NCBI GenBank assembly: GCA_047514575.1
Contig: JAKZYH010000015.1
Coordinates: 1 to 7,872 of the forward strand
Direction: 5' to 3'
Length of the DNA stretch: 7,872 nt
Source of the DNA: CAUZIZ01 sp047514575
Lineage (GTDB): Bacteria > Acidobacteriota > UBA6911 > RPQK01 > JAJDTT01
The position numbers were made by a program, and so were the translations under genes. The stretch's first letter is position 1, and each line of letters opens with the position of its first letter. Under the pieces are notes generated by a model that had not been told where the DNA came from, searched no databases, and saw only the letters and a program-made list of their open reading frames with translations. Below, one piece after another: positions 1 to 6,687 of this stretch.

Positions 1-121
1 CTGCACCGTCGATTCGATGGTACTGGGTCGAGTCCTGCTGGGCCATCAAGCCCTGCATGCCCACTACGAGGGTTCCGACAACCCGGATCGCGCCCAGGGG
101 GATCGTATTCTTCGGCTTCAT
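1..121 (-). CDS. 5' part of an unrecognised exported protein
   Basis: Only the first 40 codons are in the window; the gene continues past position 1. ATG at 121-119 is preceded by two purine-rich Shine-Dalgarno candidates, AAGGAG at 138-133 and AGGAG at 132-128, the latter six bases from the ATG. The product begins MKPKNTIPLG and has a lysine-rich start, a hydrophobic stretch at about residues 10-25 and an AQQ motif at about residues 26-28, which together look like a Sec signal peptide with cleavage after Ala. The mature part begins DSTQYHRIDGA and is too short to assign to a family. It lies downstream of and codirectional with the DUF1772 gene, 92 bases away; a shared transcript is possible but the gap contains a 14-base palindrome. 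The start and strand are fairly secure; the function is unknown. Confidence 0.6.
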   Translation of the reverse strand, partial: MKPKNTIPLGAIRVVGTLVVGMQGLMAQQDSTQYHRIDGA

Positions 122-158
122 CGTCTGCTCCTCTCCTTTACTGATCTCTCCCAGTCTT

Positions 159-172
159 GCTCTCCGGAGAGC
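159..172. promoter_or_regulatory. 14-base perfect palindrome between two minus-strand genes
   Basis: GCTCTCCGGAGAGC is a perfect inverted repeat 37 bases upstream of the ATG at 121. As RNA it could form a five-base-pair stem with a CCGG loop; as DNA it could be a dimeric regulator's operator. No T-run follows on either strand, so it is a poor intrinsic terminator. The function is inferred from position only. Confidence 0.25.
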
Positions 173-213
173 TCCATCTACCTAGAACGGAGCCCCGAAC
201 TTGCCCCAGATAC

Positions 214-651
214 TCAGGCAGCAACGCCGAGATACACATACAAGGTGGCCGCCAGCAGGCTCAAGATGCTGCGGACGGCATGCAGAGAACCCCACCTTCG
301 GAGAAGTGCCTCCGTCTCAGCCGTCCTCCGATCGCGCTCGGGCTCCAGCAACTGCTTGTTGGTGCTCATGATGACCAGGAACGTGAAAGGCACCACCAGG
401 AAGATCAACACAGCCCCCGCCAGCCAGAGTCGGGGTCCGCCCGCCAGTACGACGCCAACTCCCGAGACCGTTGCCAGCATGGCGAGGGAGGCCTGCATCA
501 GGGCAGCGCGCCTGTAGCTCGGCCGGAAAACCGATGCGGCCAACTCCGGCCCGCACTCCAGGCGGGCAGGATGCTCCACCAGGTTGATGTAGATCGCTGC
601 ACCAGCGAAAAGGGAGCATGTCAGAATGGAGGTGACTTCCAGAATAGGCAT
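214..651 (-). CDS. DUF1772 (anthrone oxygenase-like) membrane protein
   Basis: The 145-residue product has four predicted membrane helices, at about residues 4-24, 49-71, 74-96 and 126-144. Family-like landmarks are NLVEHPARL at the end of helix 1, PFTFLVIMSTN around the end of helix 3, and a LHAVRSILSLLAA segment leading into helix 4. These match the DUF1772 family (PF08592), which is usually about 140-170 residues, so the gene looks complete. Some fungal relatives are linked to anthrone oxidation, but most bacterial members have no known reaction, so no enzymatic role is assigned. The ATG at 651-649 is the only good start: an in-frame stop lies at 678-676 and no other ATG lies between. The only purine run upstream (AGGGA) abuts the ATG, so the ribosome binding site is poor. 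The downstream neighbour is an exported protein on the same strand. Confidence 0.8.
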   Translation of the reverse strand: MPILEVTSILTCSLFAGAAIYINLVEHPARLECGPELAASVFRPSYRRAALMQASLAMLATVSGVGVVLAGGPRLWLAGAVLIFLVVPFTFLVIMSTNKQLLEPERDRRTAETEALLRRWGSLHAVRSILSLLAATLYVYLGVAA

Positions 652-853
652 TCCCTGCGGCGAGATCTTACCACTTCAACAGGAGCCGGCACAGCCACCT
701 CTTCCGGGTGCTCCGCCGCCCAGGGTCTACGAGGCTCTTCCCGATGAGGTGAAGCCCCTCTAACGGCACTGGGTGGATGCCGGGTGAGCCTGTTCCGGCC
801 CTGATTGTAGAGAGCGCAACGATGTGGTCGCTTCCAGATCGGGAGGAGTCCTC

Positions 854-1144
854 ATGAGCAGAACGCTGATCTGGCGTCTTCTGTTTCCGACACTCTGCTT
901 CACCGTTGCATGGGCCCAGCACCCCCCTCTGGGCATCGGTTCCTGCCTGGAGCTGTTCGTGGACGGTTACCTGATCGATTCCATGGAGGGCGTGAACTTG
1001 ATGTTTCAGGAGCCCCAGTCCGCGGGCAATCCTTTCGAGTGTAGAAACTCAACGAATAGTTTGCGCATTCCTTTTCAGGAAGTCTTGTTCGGGAAGGGGG
1101 AAGTCAGGCGAGCCTCGCTTGAAGGTGACCGAACCCGAGTATAG
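854..1144 (+). pseudogene. Truncated 5' fragment of an LFVDxYLIDS-family secreted protein
   Basis: GGGAGGAG at 841-848 lies five bases before ATG 854, a near-ideal ribosome binding site. The ORF begins MSRTLIWRLLF, a signal peptide ending at about WAQ (residue 22), followed by LELFVDGYLIDSMEGV and MFQEPQSAG. From memory, this opening motif is typical of large secreted Planctomycetes/Acidobacteriota proteins, roughly 400-500 residues long, related in style to GH32/BNR-type beta-propellers. Here the family-like sequence stops after about residue 55 (near 1020). The remaining codons are unlike a propeller, and the last 70 bases overlap the 3' end of the convergent 287-residue gene before TAG at 1142. 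The rest of the gene is not found elsewhere in the window. It is interpreted as a relic cut by a deletion or insertion; a short functional peptide is less likely. The breakpoint is estimated, not observed. Confidence 0.6.
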
Positions 1145-1938
1145 ACACTCATCTGTCTGGTTACTGTTCGGGCAGGATCCTGGCTTTGCGCCTTCACGGT
1201 GTAATAGGTGAAGGCTCCACAGCTTCCACTGGCGCACCCGTCGTGTACCTGAGTGACCTGCTGCACCACCGCGTTTCCGTCCGAAGGGTTGATAAACACC
1301 CGGACGGGATTCGTAGAATGCGAACCATAACTACCAAAACTACTACGCTCTACCCAAGTCTTGCCTGGGGTGATGGAGAAGGTCCAGGGCCCCTCTTCCG
1401 GCTCCGCGAAATCCAAGCCGCAGAAGACCTGAAACTGGATCTCCATCCGGTTCCCCCTCATGGAGATTTCGGAACTGGTGTGTGAGACTGTCGCCCCGGG
1501 AGCAGTAATACTCAATGGGCGAAGCAGGATCGAAAACCAGCCGCTCGACGGCTCCTTCTCAGGAGGCGTTGCCATGACTCTGACACGCACGGTCTTCGAA
1601 TCCTCAGCGAAGTCGAATTGATTCACGGTCTGATGAGTGATCCGGCTGCTCGAGCCGGGACCGGGTTGAATGCTCCGATTGCTGAAGAAGCGAGGAGTCG
1701 GAGCGCTGGCGAACTTCCAATTGGCCGACTCACCGAGATGGGCAACAGTCTCGCCCGACCTACCTTCGCAGATCTTCACCGGATCGGGGTCGAAGCTGAT
1801 CACTGACTCCAGGATCTCACAGCATTCCTGAATGGGGCCGCCCACCTCGTCGTAGACAGCGAGATTGCTCAGACCCAAAAAGATCAGCAAGATCAGTGCT
1901 TTGAATTCCAGGATGCGGCGTACGACTCTCTTTGTCAT
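1075..1938 (-). CDS. Orphan secreted or membrane-anchored protein with six cysteines
   Basis: The 287-residue product has no family I recognise. It begins MTKRVVRRILEFK, then a hydrophobic segment at about residues 14-28 (signal peptide or anchor). The rest is mostly polar and beta-rich in appearance. Six cysteines, at residues 39, 40, 57, 173, 235 and 240, include CC and CASGSC pairs, which suits disulfides in an exported protein. The protein lacks long repeats or a sorting motif. I chose ATG 1938 over an in-frame TTG at 1956 because GAGGGGGAAAGG directly precedes the ATG, and because TTG would overlap the upstream gene's end. The upstream 1,333-residue gene stops at 1949, leaving 10 bases, so the two are very probably one operon and may act together at the cell surface. 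Its 3' end overlaps the relic at 854-1144. No terminator is visible downstream. Confidence 0.65.
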   Translation of the reverse strand: MTKRVVRRILEFKALILLIFLGLSNLAVYDEVGGPIQECCEILESVISFDPDPVKICEGRSGETVAHLGESANWKFASAPTPRFFSNRSIQPGPGSSSRITHQTVNQFDFAEDSKTVRVRVMATPPEKEPSSGWFSILLRPLSITAPGATVSHTSSEISMRGNRMEIQFQVFCGLDFAEPEEGPWTFSITPGKTWVERSSFGSYGSHSTNPVRVFINPSDGNAVVQQVTQVHDGCASGSCGAFTYYTVKAQSQDPARTVTRQMSVYTRVRSPSSEARLTSPFPNKTS

Positions 1939-1948
1939 CCTTTCCCCC

Positions 1949-4900
1949 TCAGTCAATGGCTACAGTCTGGCTCACCTCCAGGGCGGTGTCGGCTCCACCA
2001 ACACCGGTTGGAGTCGAGAGCATACTTGCCGCAGCGGTGACAACGAACTCGTCCTGGGGAAACGCTACGTGTAAGGCGCTGAAGTTGATCTGCAATTCGA
2101 GACTAGAGCGGTCATCCAACAGGGCCGGCTCCTCCTGTTCCTCTTCGTGCTTGTAGGAGAACCGAAGACCGACGATCTCTCCTCCGACGATCCACCTCTC
2201 GACGCGAATCCTGATCTCCAGAGAACTCCCATCAGGTTCAACCAGCTGCAGGTCAGTCGCGTTTTCCTCCAGGGAAAGAACCTTCAGGTTGAAGCTGTTC
2301 CGGTTGAATCCGAACTTCATTTTGCCACTGCCGACGATGTTCTCCCCTTCGCTGGTGCTCAGCTCGCTCAGGGCAATGTCCGCCCCGGGAATGCTGACCT
2401 GGAATTCGCTCAATACGAACTGCTCGGGCGGCTGTTGGAAGAGGAAGAAGAAATCGCTCCCGTCCTCGGCTCCCTGGACCGTCGATTGCGACGGATCCGC
2501 AGCGCCCAACCCAGCCTCAAAGAGAGGTGAGAACAAGACCTTGACCCAATGGTGGTTGCCAACACCCGTCCCGTTGTCCACCTGGATCCGGCCGTCGACG
2601 ACCCCGGGAGGAACGAAGGCGACGAGCTTGCCGTCCTGGCCTGGCCCAGTTTCCACCTGAATCGTCCCGTCGTCCTTGGTCGGAAACAGCACTATTGAAG
2701 AGTCTCCCAGATTGGTGCCGGAGAGGGTGATTAAGTCCCCGGGAAGAGGAAACTGAGGCGATATCTGTCTGAGATTGGCCCTGGTTGCATCCGGGGCGAC
2801 GATGGCAACCTCCTGGGCGGTCCTTCGCACCATGCGGACCCCTGCATCGGGCTGGGTGGACACGGAAGTAAACTCGGTCTCAATGGTGATAGGCTCTGCG
2901 GAGGTGGGCAGGTTGATCAATCCTGGCAGGAAGAAAAAGTGTTGGTCCGCATCATCCCGCACTTCCGAAAAGGGTTCTTTCCCGGCCAGCGTCAAATCTA
3001 GAGTCAGCCCGCCTGACGGAGTTCCGTCAATCCTCCCCGAACCCTGTACATGCACTCCGTCACTGCGGACAATGACGGCATCGAATTCCAGACTCCCTTT
3101 AGCTTTGGCAATCAGTTCCATGACGCGGCTGTTCGACCCCAAAGCGAAGTACCCGAAGGCAAGCCCTTCACCCACGCCCACGGCCTCGGTATTGAGACCC
3201 ATATCCGGCGCGGAGATCTTCACTTTCTCCAGCGCGAAGTCGCTTCCGTTCTGATGCAGGGTCCAGCGTACGGCAGGAGAGGTCCCAGCCAGGTTCTGGG
3301 CAAGCGTCACGGTTGAGATGGGTGCGAATGGATTGAGCCTGCCGGGGAGGGTGGGAATCGAGGTCAACCTCGCACCGGCGGATCTGAGGGCCAAGCCGGC
3401 CATGAACTCGCCGCTCGAGATAGAGAGGGAGCCCGAAAAATCATTGATGTCCAGTGGATCCTCTCCGAGCATCGCCGGCAGGTCTGGAAAGAGCTCCGGG
3501 ACGAAGAGTGCTGTATGCCCGCCAAGAGGAATCTGCACCTGCTTGGATGCGATGAATTTCCCATCGTCGCGCCACAAGGACGCGTTCACGTTCTTCATTT
3601 CACCGCGCTCACCCGATTCCTCGACCTTGGGAAGGGCAATCGCCATCCCCGTGTTGAAAGGATCCTGGGTGTTGACGAACACGGTCAGCCGCTGGCGCAA
3701 TCGCGGCGAACCCACCCCAACCTCCGTCTGAGGATCGTCAACGTTTGTGGTGGTACGTACCGATGAGAAAGTTGCGGCTTGGCCTCCCACTGTGAATCTC
3801 TGGAAGATCGCCGAACCACTCAGGTGCTGGTCCATCGTCACCCCGGCCCAACCGACACCTTGTCCCGTGCCCGAGGTCACCATTCGGACGACTCCCCGAG
3901 AAGCCACTTGAAAAGCGAAAGAGGAGGCCGTCTGATTCCCCATGGTGACCGTCATCGGGGTCGAATCCGAGTTGAACAGATCAATCGTTCCGGAGGCCGC
4001 GGAGGCCGTATTGTTGATCAAGATGAAGGTCGTCCTGATCTCCAGACCTCCGAAGACGCCATCACCGACCTGAGGGAAAATCATCTTGGTAACCGGGCTA
4101 TCCGGGGGCGGGGGAAGAACGGCAGGTAAGGACGTTAGTTTGTCACCCGTGGACCGAAGCGTAAGGGCGGAAAAGGAGGGTCCGGCCTGCGTCGGTCCAA
4201 GAGTGGTAATCTCCACCTGGTTGGAGGGTGGACTTTCACCCTGATCGTAGGTAGCCGTGACGACATACCGGTAAGTGGTGCTCGGTTGGACACCGCCGTC
4301 CGTGAACATCGTCACCTCTGCCCCGAGGTTGGCGATCCGATCAGCCGGATCGACCCGAGGTGAAGCCGGAGTCACCGAACGGTAGATGTTGAAGCCCTGC
4401 AGCGTGGCTCCTGCCGTGGTGGGGCCCAGGTTGCTTAGGCTGGCTCCATTGCTCGCCAGCGAAAGGCCCATCTCGTAAAAGAAGTCGGGGTCACCTTCCT
4501 CGAAGGCATCGAAAATCTCGATAAGATATCCGCCCGTCTCGGGCAGGGACACCTCCAGCCGGGAGTCGAAGGAATCCCCGAAGTCGTCATTGAAACCGAT
4601 TTCATCGGGGAATCCGTCTTCATCGAGGTCCCGGTCCACAGAGAGGACAAGCACCGAGTCCAGGAACGAGCCCTTGCTCTCCGCTTCGACGTCAATCACG
4701 ATATCTTGGCCAGCCGTGCCCTCGAAACGCCAAACGTCCACATCCAGATCCGGGTTGATCGCTCCTCGCGCCGTCTGACCGATCTCCAACGCGTCGGGGT
4801 TGTCGAAATCGTCGTTGGGCTCCGTTTCGTCCACGAATTCCTCGGAACCACCACCGACATCAGGCGGCTCGGGCAACTCCCAGTTGAGGACCAGACGATC

Positions 4901-5950
4901 CTGACCCTCCCGTTGTATTGACAGGTTCTGGGGAGGCGGTAATCCTTGCCCTGCCGTACCCGTCGTGACCGGGTCCCCGGCTCTATGAGGATCCGTGCTG
5001 TCATTGGCTCGTGGTGGGCCTACGGTCGCCTCAGTAGCGGCTAGCTGGGATCCTGCTACTGAGCGGATGACAACGCTCCCTTCGAACTCCTCGATCCCGG
5101 CGAATCCAACGAAGATCTCAGAGAGAAAACTCGCAAAATGACCCCGTGGACCCAACTGCCGGGGTTCGACAGCGAGCAGTCTCCCCTCCGCACTGTGCAG
5201 CTCGAAGTCCAGAGACAGGCTTTCGCCGTCGTGGGGATTGGCGACTGCCACAGCGGTACGGCTGGAGCCGATGGAATCGGCAAAAACAGTGAATTCTTGT
5301 CCTAGCTTGGCGACTGCAACACCCACGTCGGTCAACACATCTCCAGCGCTGTTGCGCAAGCCAAAACTAGATGTAGCGTGGATGGGCTGATCGGCATGAA
5401 TATGGGCCCAACCGGACTTGACAACTCCCGTGCCGGAGCTTATGAACCGCTGCAGCTGACCGTTGGATAGTTCGAAGGGGAATACACTCGCCGTGATCCC
5501 ATTCAATCTGATGTCCTGGGGGTTGCCCCCGTCATCGTAGAACTCGATTCTCCCCCTGACCGGTTCCGGTCTTTCGAAGAACGTATCCTCCAACAGTTCA
5601 ATGGTGGTTTGCAGGAAGAGATCGGTTCCGTCAATGGCCCCGTCCCCGAAATGGGCAAGCACCAGATCTACGCCCGAATCGATCACCGAAAACGAGGCGG
5701 GCGTGGGGTGGTCGTGGGAAGGCGAATCGAGGCTGGCGAGCGAGGTGGGTTTCCAGCCTCCTGGCAGCCTCAGGGATATCCGCTCTAGCTGGGTCTCGGC
5801 CACACCGTAGGCTTCTATCAGCTGCCGCTTGATCCACTCTTCTGTAATTGCCGAGCCTCCCGTGAAGTAGATGGTTTGAACCAGGATCAACACGAAGAGA
5901 GGAAACAACCAGGCAATGTAGAGTGCCCTTCGATGGCCCTTGCGACTCAT
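1949..5950 (-). CDS. Giant exported multidomain protein: repeats, PPC within split FN3, IPT/TIG
   Basis: The product has 1,333 residues from ATG 5950; an in-frame TTG at 5965 is possible, but GAGGG sits just before the ATG. In order: a basic start and a hydrophobic anchor or signal (residues 9-32); a long beta-rich repeat, copy 1 (about 96-311); the first FN3 strands (PPPQNLSIQ...LNWELPEP, about 339-361); a PPC domain (about 375-500, starting ETEPNDDFDNPD, with an acidic DLDEDGFPDE loop and GGYLIEI); the remaining FN3 strands (LQGFNIYRS...TTYRYVVTA...PPSNQVEITT, about 517-583); repeat copy 2 (about 623-870); a domain at 875-1045; an IPT/TIG-like domain (about 1061-1142, ISPQFPLPGDLITLSGTNLG); and a C-terminal region ending SQTVAID. 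No catalytic motif and no LPXTG are visible. PPC, FN3 and IPT modules are common in secreted enzymes and adhesins, so an adhesive, binding or structural role outside the cell is likely. It is followed after 10 bases by the orphan secreted gene. Confidence 0.85.
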   Translation of the reverse strand: MSRKGHRRALYIAWLFPLFVLILVQTIYFTGGSAITEEWIKRQLIEAYGVAETQLERISLRLPGGWKPTSLASLDSPSHDHPTPASFSVIDSGVDLVLAHFGDGAIDGTDLFLQTTIELLEDTFFERPEPVRGRIEFYDDGGNPQDIRLNGITASVFPFELSNGQLQRFISSGTGVVKSGWAHIHADQPIHATSSFGLRNSAGDVLTDVGVAVAKLGQEFTVFADSIGSSRTAVAVANPHDGESLSLDFELHSAEGRLLAVEPRQLGPRGHFASFLSEIFVGFAGIEEFEGSVVIRSVAGSQLAATEATVGPPRANDSTDPHRAGDPVTTGTAGQGLPPPQNLSIQREGQDRLVLNWELPEPPDVGGGSEEFVDETEPNDDFDNPDALEIGQTARGAINPDLDVDVWRFEGTAGQDIVIDVEAESKGSFLDSVLVLSVDRDLDEDGFPDEIGFNDDFGDSFDSRLEVSLPETGGYLIEIFDAFEEGDPDFFYEMGLSLASNGASLSNLGPTTAGATLQGFNIYRSVTPASPRVDPADRIANLGAEVTMFTDGGVQPSTTYRYVVTATYDQGESPPSNQVEITTLGPTQAGPSFSALTLRSTGDKLTSLPAVLPPPPDSPVTKMIFPQVGDGVFGGLEIRTTFILINNTASAASGTIDLFNSDSTPMTVTMGNQTASSFAFQVASRGVVRMVTSGTGQGVGWAGVTMDQHLSGSAIFQRFTVGGQAATFSSVRTTTNVDDPQTEVGVGSPRLRQRLTVFVNTQDPFNTGMAIALPKVEESGERGEMKNVNASLWRDDGKFIASKQVQIPLGGHTALFVPELFPDLPAMLGEDPLDINDFSGSLSISSGEFMAGLALRSAGARLTSIPTLPGRLNPFAPISTVTLAQNLAGTSPAVRWTLHQNGSDFALEKVKISAPDMGLNTEAVGVGEGLAFGYFALGSNSRVMELIAKAKGSLEFDAVIVRSDGVHVQGSGRIDGTPSGGLTLDLTLAGKEPFSEVRDDADQHFFFLPGLINLPTSAEPITIETEFTSVSTQPDAGVRMVRRTAQEVAIVAPDATRANLRQISPQFPLPGDLITLSGTNLGDSSIVLFPTKDDGTIQVETGPGQDGKLVAFVPPGVVDGRIQVDNGTGVGNHHWVKVLFSPLFEAGLGAADPSQSTVQGAEDGSDFFFLFQQPPEQFVLSEFQVSIPGADIALSELSTSEGENIVGSGKMKFGFNRNSFNLKVLSLEENATDLQLVEPDGSSLEIRIRVERWIVGGEIVGLRFSYKHEEEQEEPALLDDRSSLELQINFSALHVAFPQDEFVVTAAASMLSTPTGVGGADTALEVSQTVAID
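3341..4084 (-). repeat. Long protein repeat, copy 2 (within the giant gene)
   Basis: Residues of about 623-870 start IFPQVGDGVFGGLEIRTTF and contain SGTGQGVGWAGV and a closing LALRSAGARLTSIPTLPG. They follow the same order of motifs as copy 1 at 5018-5665: FGDG, ITTF/TTI, loop with D-x-G, SGTG, GWA, then FEGSVVIRS or FSGSLSISS. The copies are well diverged at residue level, so they are recognisable in protein but not as a DNA repeat. Confidence 0.55.
4202..4936 (-). other. FN3 domain interrupted by a PPC domain
   Basis: An FN3-type sequence is split. Its N-terminal strands (QNLSIQREGQ...LVLNWELPEP) are followed by a roughly 125-residue PPC-like domain rather than by the next FN3 strand, and the FN3 resumes with FNIYRS and ends with the usual TTYRYVVTA and SNQVEI. 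The insertion point corresponds to the loop after the conserved Trp. A DxDxDGxxDE calcium-loop-like motif lies inside the PPC part at about residues 441-450. Confidence 0.6.
5018..5665 (-). repeat. Long protein repeat, copy 1 (within the giant gene)
   Basis: Residues of about 96-311 begin LVLAHFGDGAIDGTDLF, contain SSGTGVVKSGWAHIHADQP, and end with FEGSVVIRSVAGSQLAA. The motif order matches the copy at 3341-4084. Both copies flank the FN3/PPC block. Confidence 0.55.
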
Positions 5951-5989
5951 GTTTGCCCTCACCAAAAACCCCTATCAGTCGGCACGCAA

Positions 5990-6018
5990 AGTATACTACG
6001 CTGTGTCGCAACACTTAA
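5990..6018 (-). promoter_or_regulatory. Candidate promoter of the two-gene secreted-protein operon
   Basis: On the minus strand TATACT at 5995-5990 matches the -10 consensus at five of six positions. A 17-base spacer puts TTAAGT (6018-6013) at -35, which is weak; a better hexamer, TTGACT (6023-6018), is 22 bases away, too far for a standard promoter. The -10 lies about 40 bases upstream of ATG 5950. It is plausible but untested. Confidence 0.35.
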
Positions 6019-6068
6019 GTCAAAGGCTGGGAACTGGATAGCAGGGTGCCATGGCGGGAGGATCTAGA

Positions 6069-6167
6069 GTGAACGGGCCGGTGTGGTCTCTGTTTCTGAT
6101 GGTTGCTCTGGGCAGCTACAACCTCCCGCTCTCCTCAAGTCTCGTTTTTTTCACTGAAGATTACTGA
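6069..6167 (+). CDS. Possible 32-codon signal-peptide-like ORF, divergent from the giant gene
   Basis: GTG at 6069 is preceded by GGGAGG at 6056-6061, a good ribosome binding site at seven-base spacing. The product begins MNGPVWSLFLMVALGS and is hydrophobic over about residues 4-15, then polar, ending EDY at TGA 6165. It resembles the start of an exported protein more than a complete one. It could be the stub of a gene lost to rearrangement, or chance. Nothing downstream in this frame resembles a continuation. Confidence 0.25.
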   Translation: MNGPVWSLFLMVALGSYNLPLSSSLVFFTEDY

Positions 6168-6367
6168 AGATATCAGAATCCGCTCCTCGCTGATCCTGCG
6201 GCATTTGCAGAGTACTAGTAGTCTCGGGGAGTCGGAGCGCAAAAGCGCTCGACCTGTATGAGAAAGCTCGGGGAATTTCTTACACGGATTCTCACACAGT
6301 GCTGCGGTTCCCCGAAAGCAAGTCAGCATAGATTATGGGTAAGCTACTGAAGAAAATGGGGATACGC
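6168..6367. other. Non-coding stretch with two hairpins
   Basis: No supportable gene is present. Two inverted repeats stand out. At 6231-6253, GTC-G-GAGCGC / AAAA / GCGCTC-GAC forms a nine-base-pair stem with one bulge. At 6266-6319, GCT-CGGGGAA pairs with TTCCCCG-AA-AGC across a 32-base loop. Neither is followed by a T-run, so terminator function is not supported. TACTGAAGA occurs at 6162-6170 and again at 6345-6353. Confidence 0.35.
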
Positions 6368-6415
<48 letters not shown>

Positions 6416-6569
6416 CAGGCCCGAAAGCGCGAATCACTACGAAACGTTAACAAACACAATAAGTTCCTCGGATTTTTCGCCACCGAGAAAAGTGAAAAGT
6501 TGAGTAAGATTGAGTTTTGGACCGGGCGAAAACCGGGCCGATAATTTCACGCCACGATTAGGGTCGAGC

Positions 6570-6650
6570 TCAGATTCTAAAAGGAAGATCCGGTAGAAGC
6601 ATGTGCTCTACCTGTGTGAACTCTACTCACCCACCAGATCCTAAATCTGA
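6570..6650. other. Nested inverted repeats (possible structured RNA or DNA site)
   Basis: TCAGATT at 6570-6576 pairs with AATCTGA at 6644-6650. Inside lies a stem of GGTAG (6592-6596) and AGCA (6598-6601) with TGCT (6604-6607) and CTACC (6608-6612), with one bulged A. CAGAT/ATCTG at 6635-6649 offers an alternative small hairpin that competes with the outer stem. No known RNA family is recognised. Confidence 0.3.
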
Positions 6651-6670
6651 TCGTGCCCGAGGTGAAAAGC

Positions 6671-6687
6671 TACGAAATGATACGAAA
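6671..6687 (+). repeat. Tandem TACGAAA motifs at 10-base spacing
   Basis: TACGAAA begins at 6671 and again at 6681, exactly one helical turn apart, and once more at 6438 next to the tRNA scar. Repeated short sites near an attachment core could be arm-type recombinase sites; this is inference from position. Confidence 0.3.

Noticed and set aside
157..747. 196-codon plus-strand ORF
   Set aside because: It is low-complexity, rich in Gln, Arg and His, and lies antisense to the clear DUF1772 membrane protein; it is a shadow frame of that gene except for the short tail discussed as a remnant.
2147..4129. Several 80-160-codon plus-strand ORFs (for example 2775-3254 and 3318-3731)
   Set aside because: All are antisense to the giant gene, with no ribosome binding sites or recognisable domains.
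6018..6023. TTGACT as the -35 element for the secreted-protein operon
   Set aside because: It is 22 bases from the TATACT -10, outside the normal 16-18 spacing.
6135..6329. 64-codon minus-strand ORF with four cysteines
   Set aside because: It overlaps the hairpin region, has no convincing ribosome binding site or family, and reads as chance.
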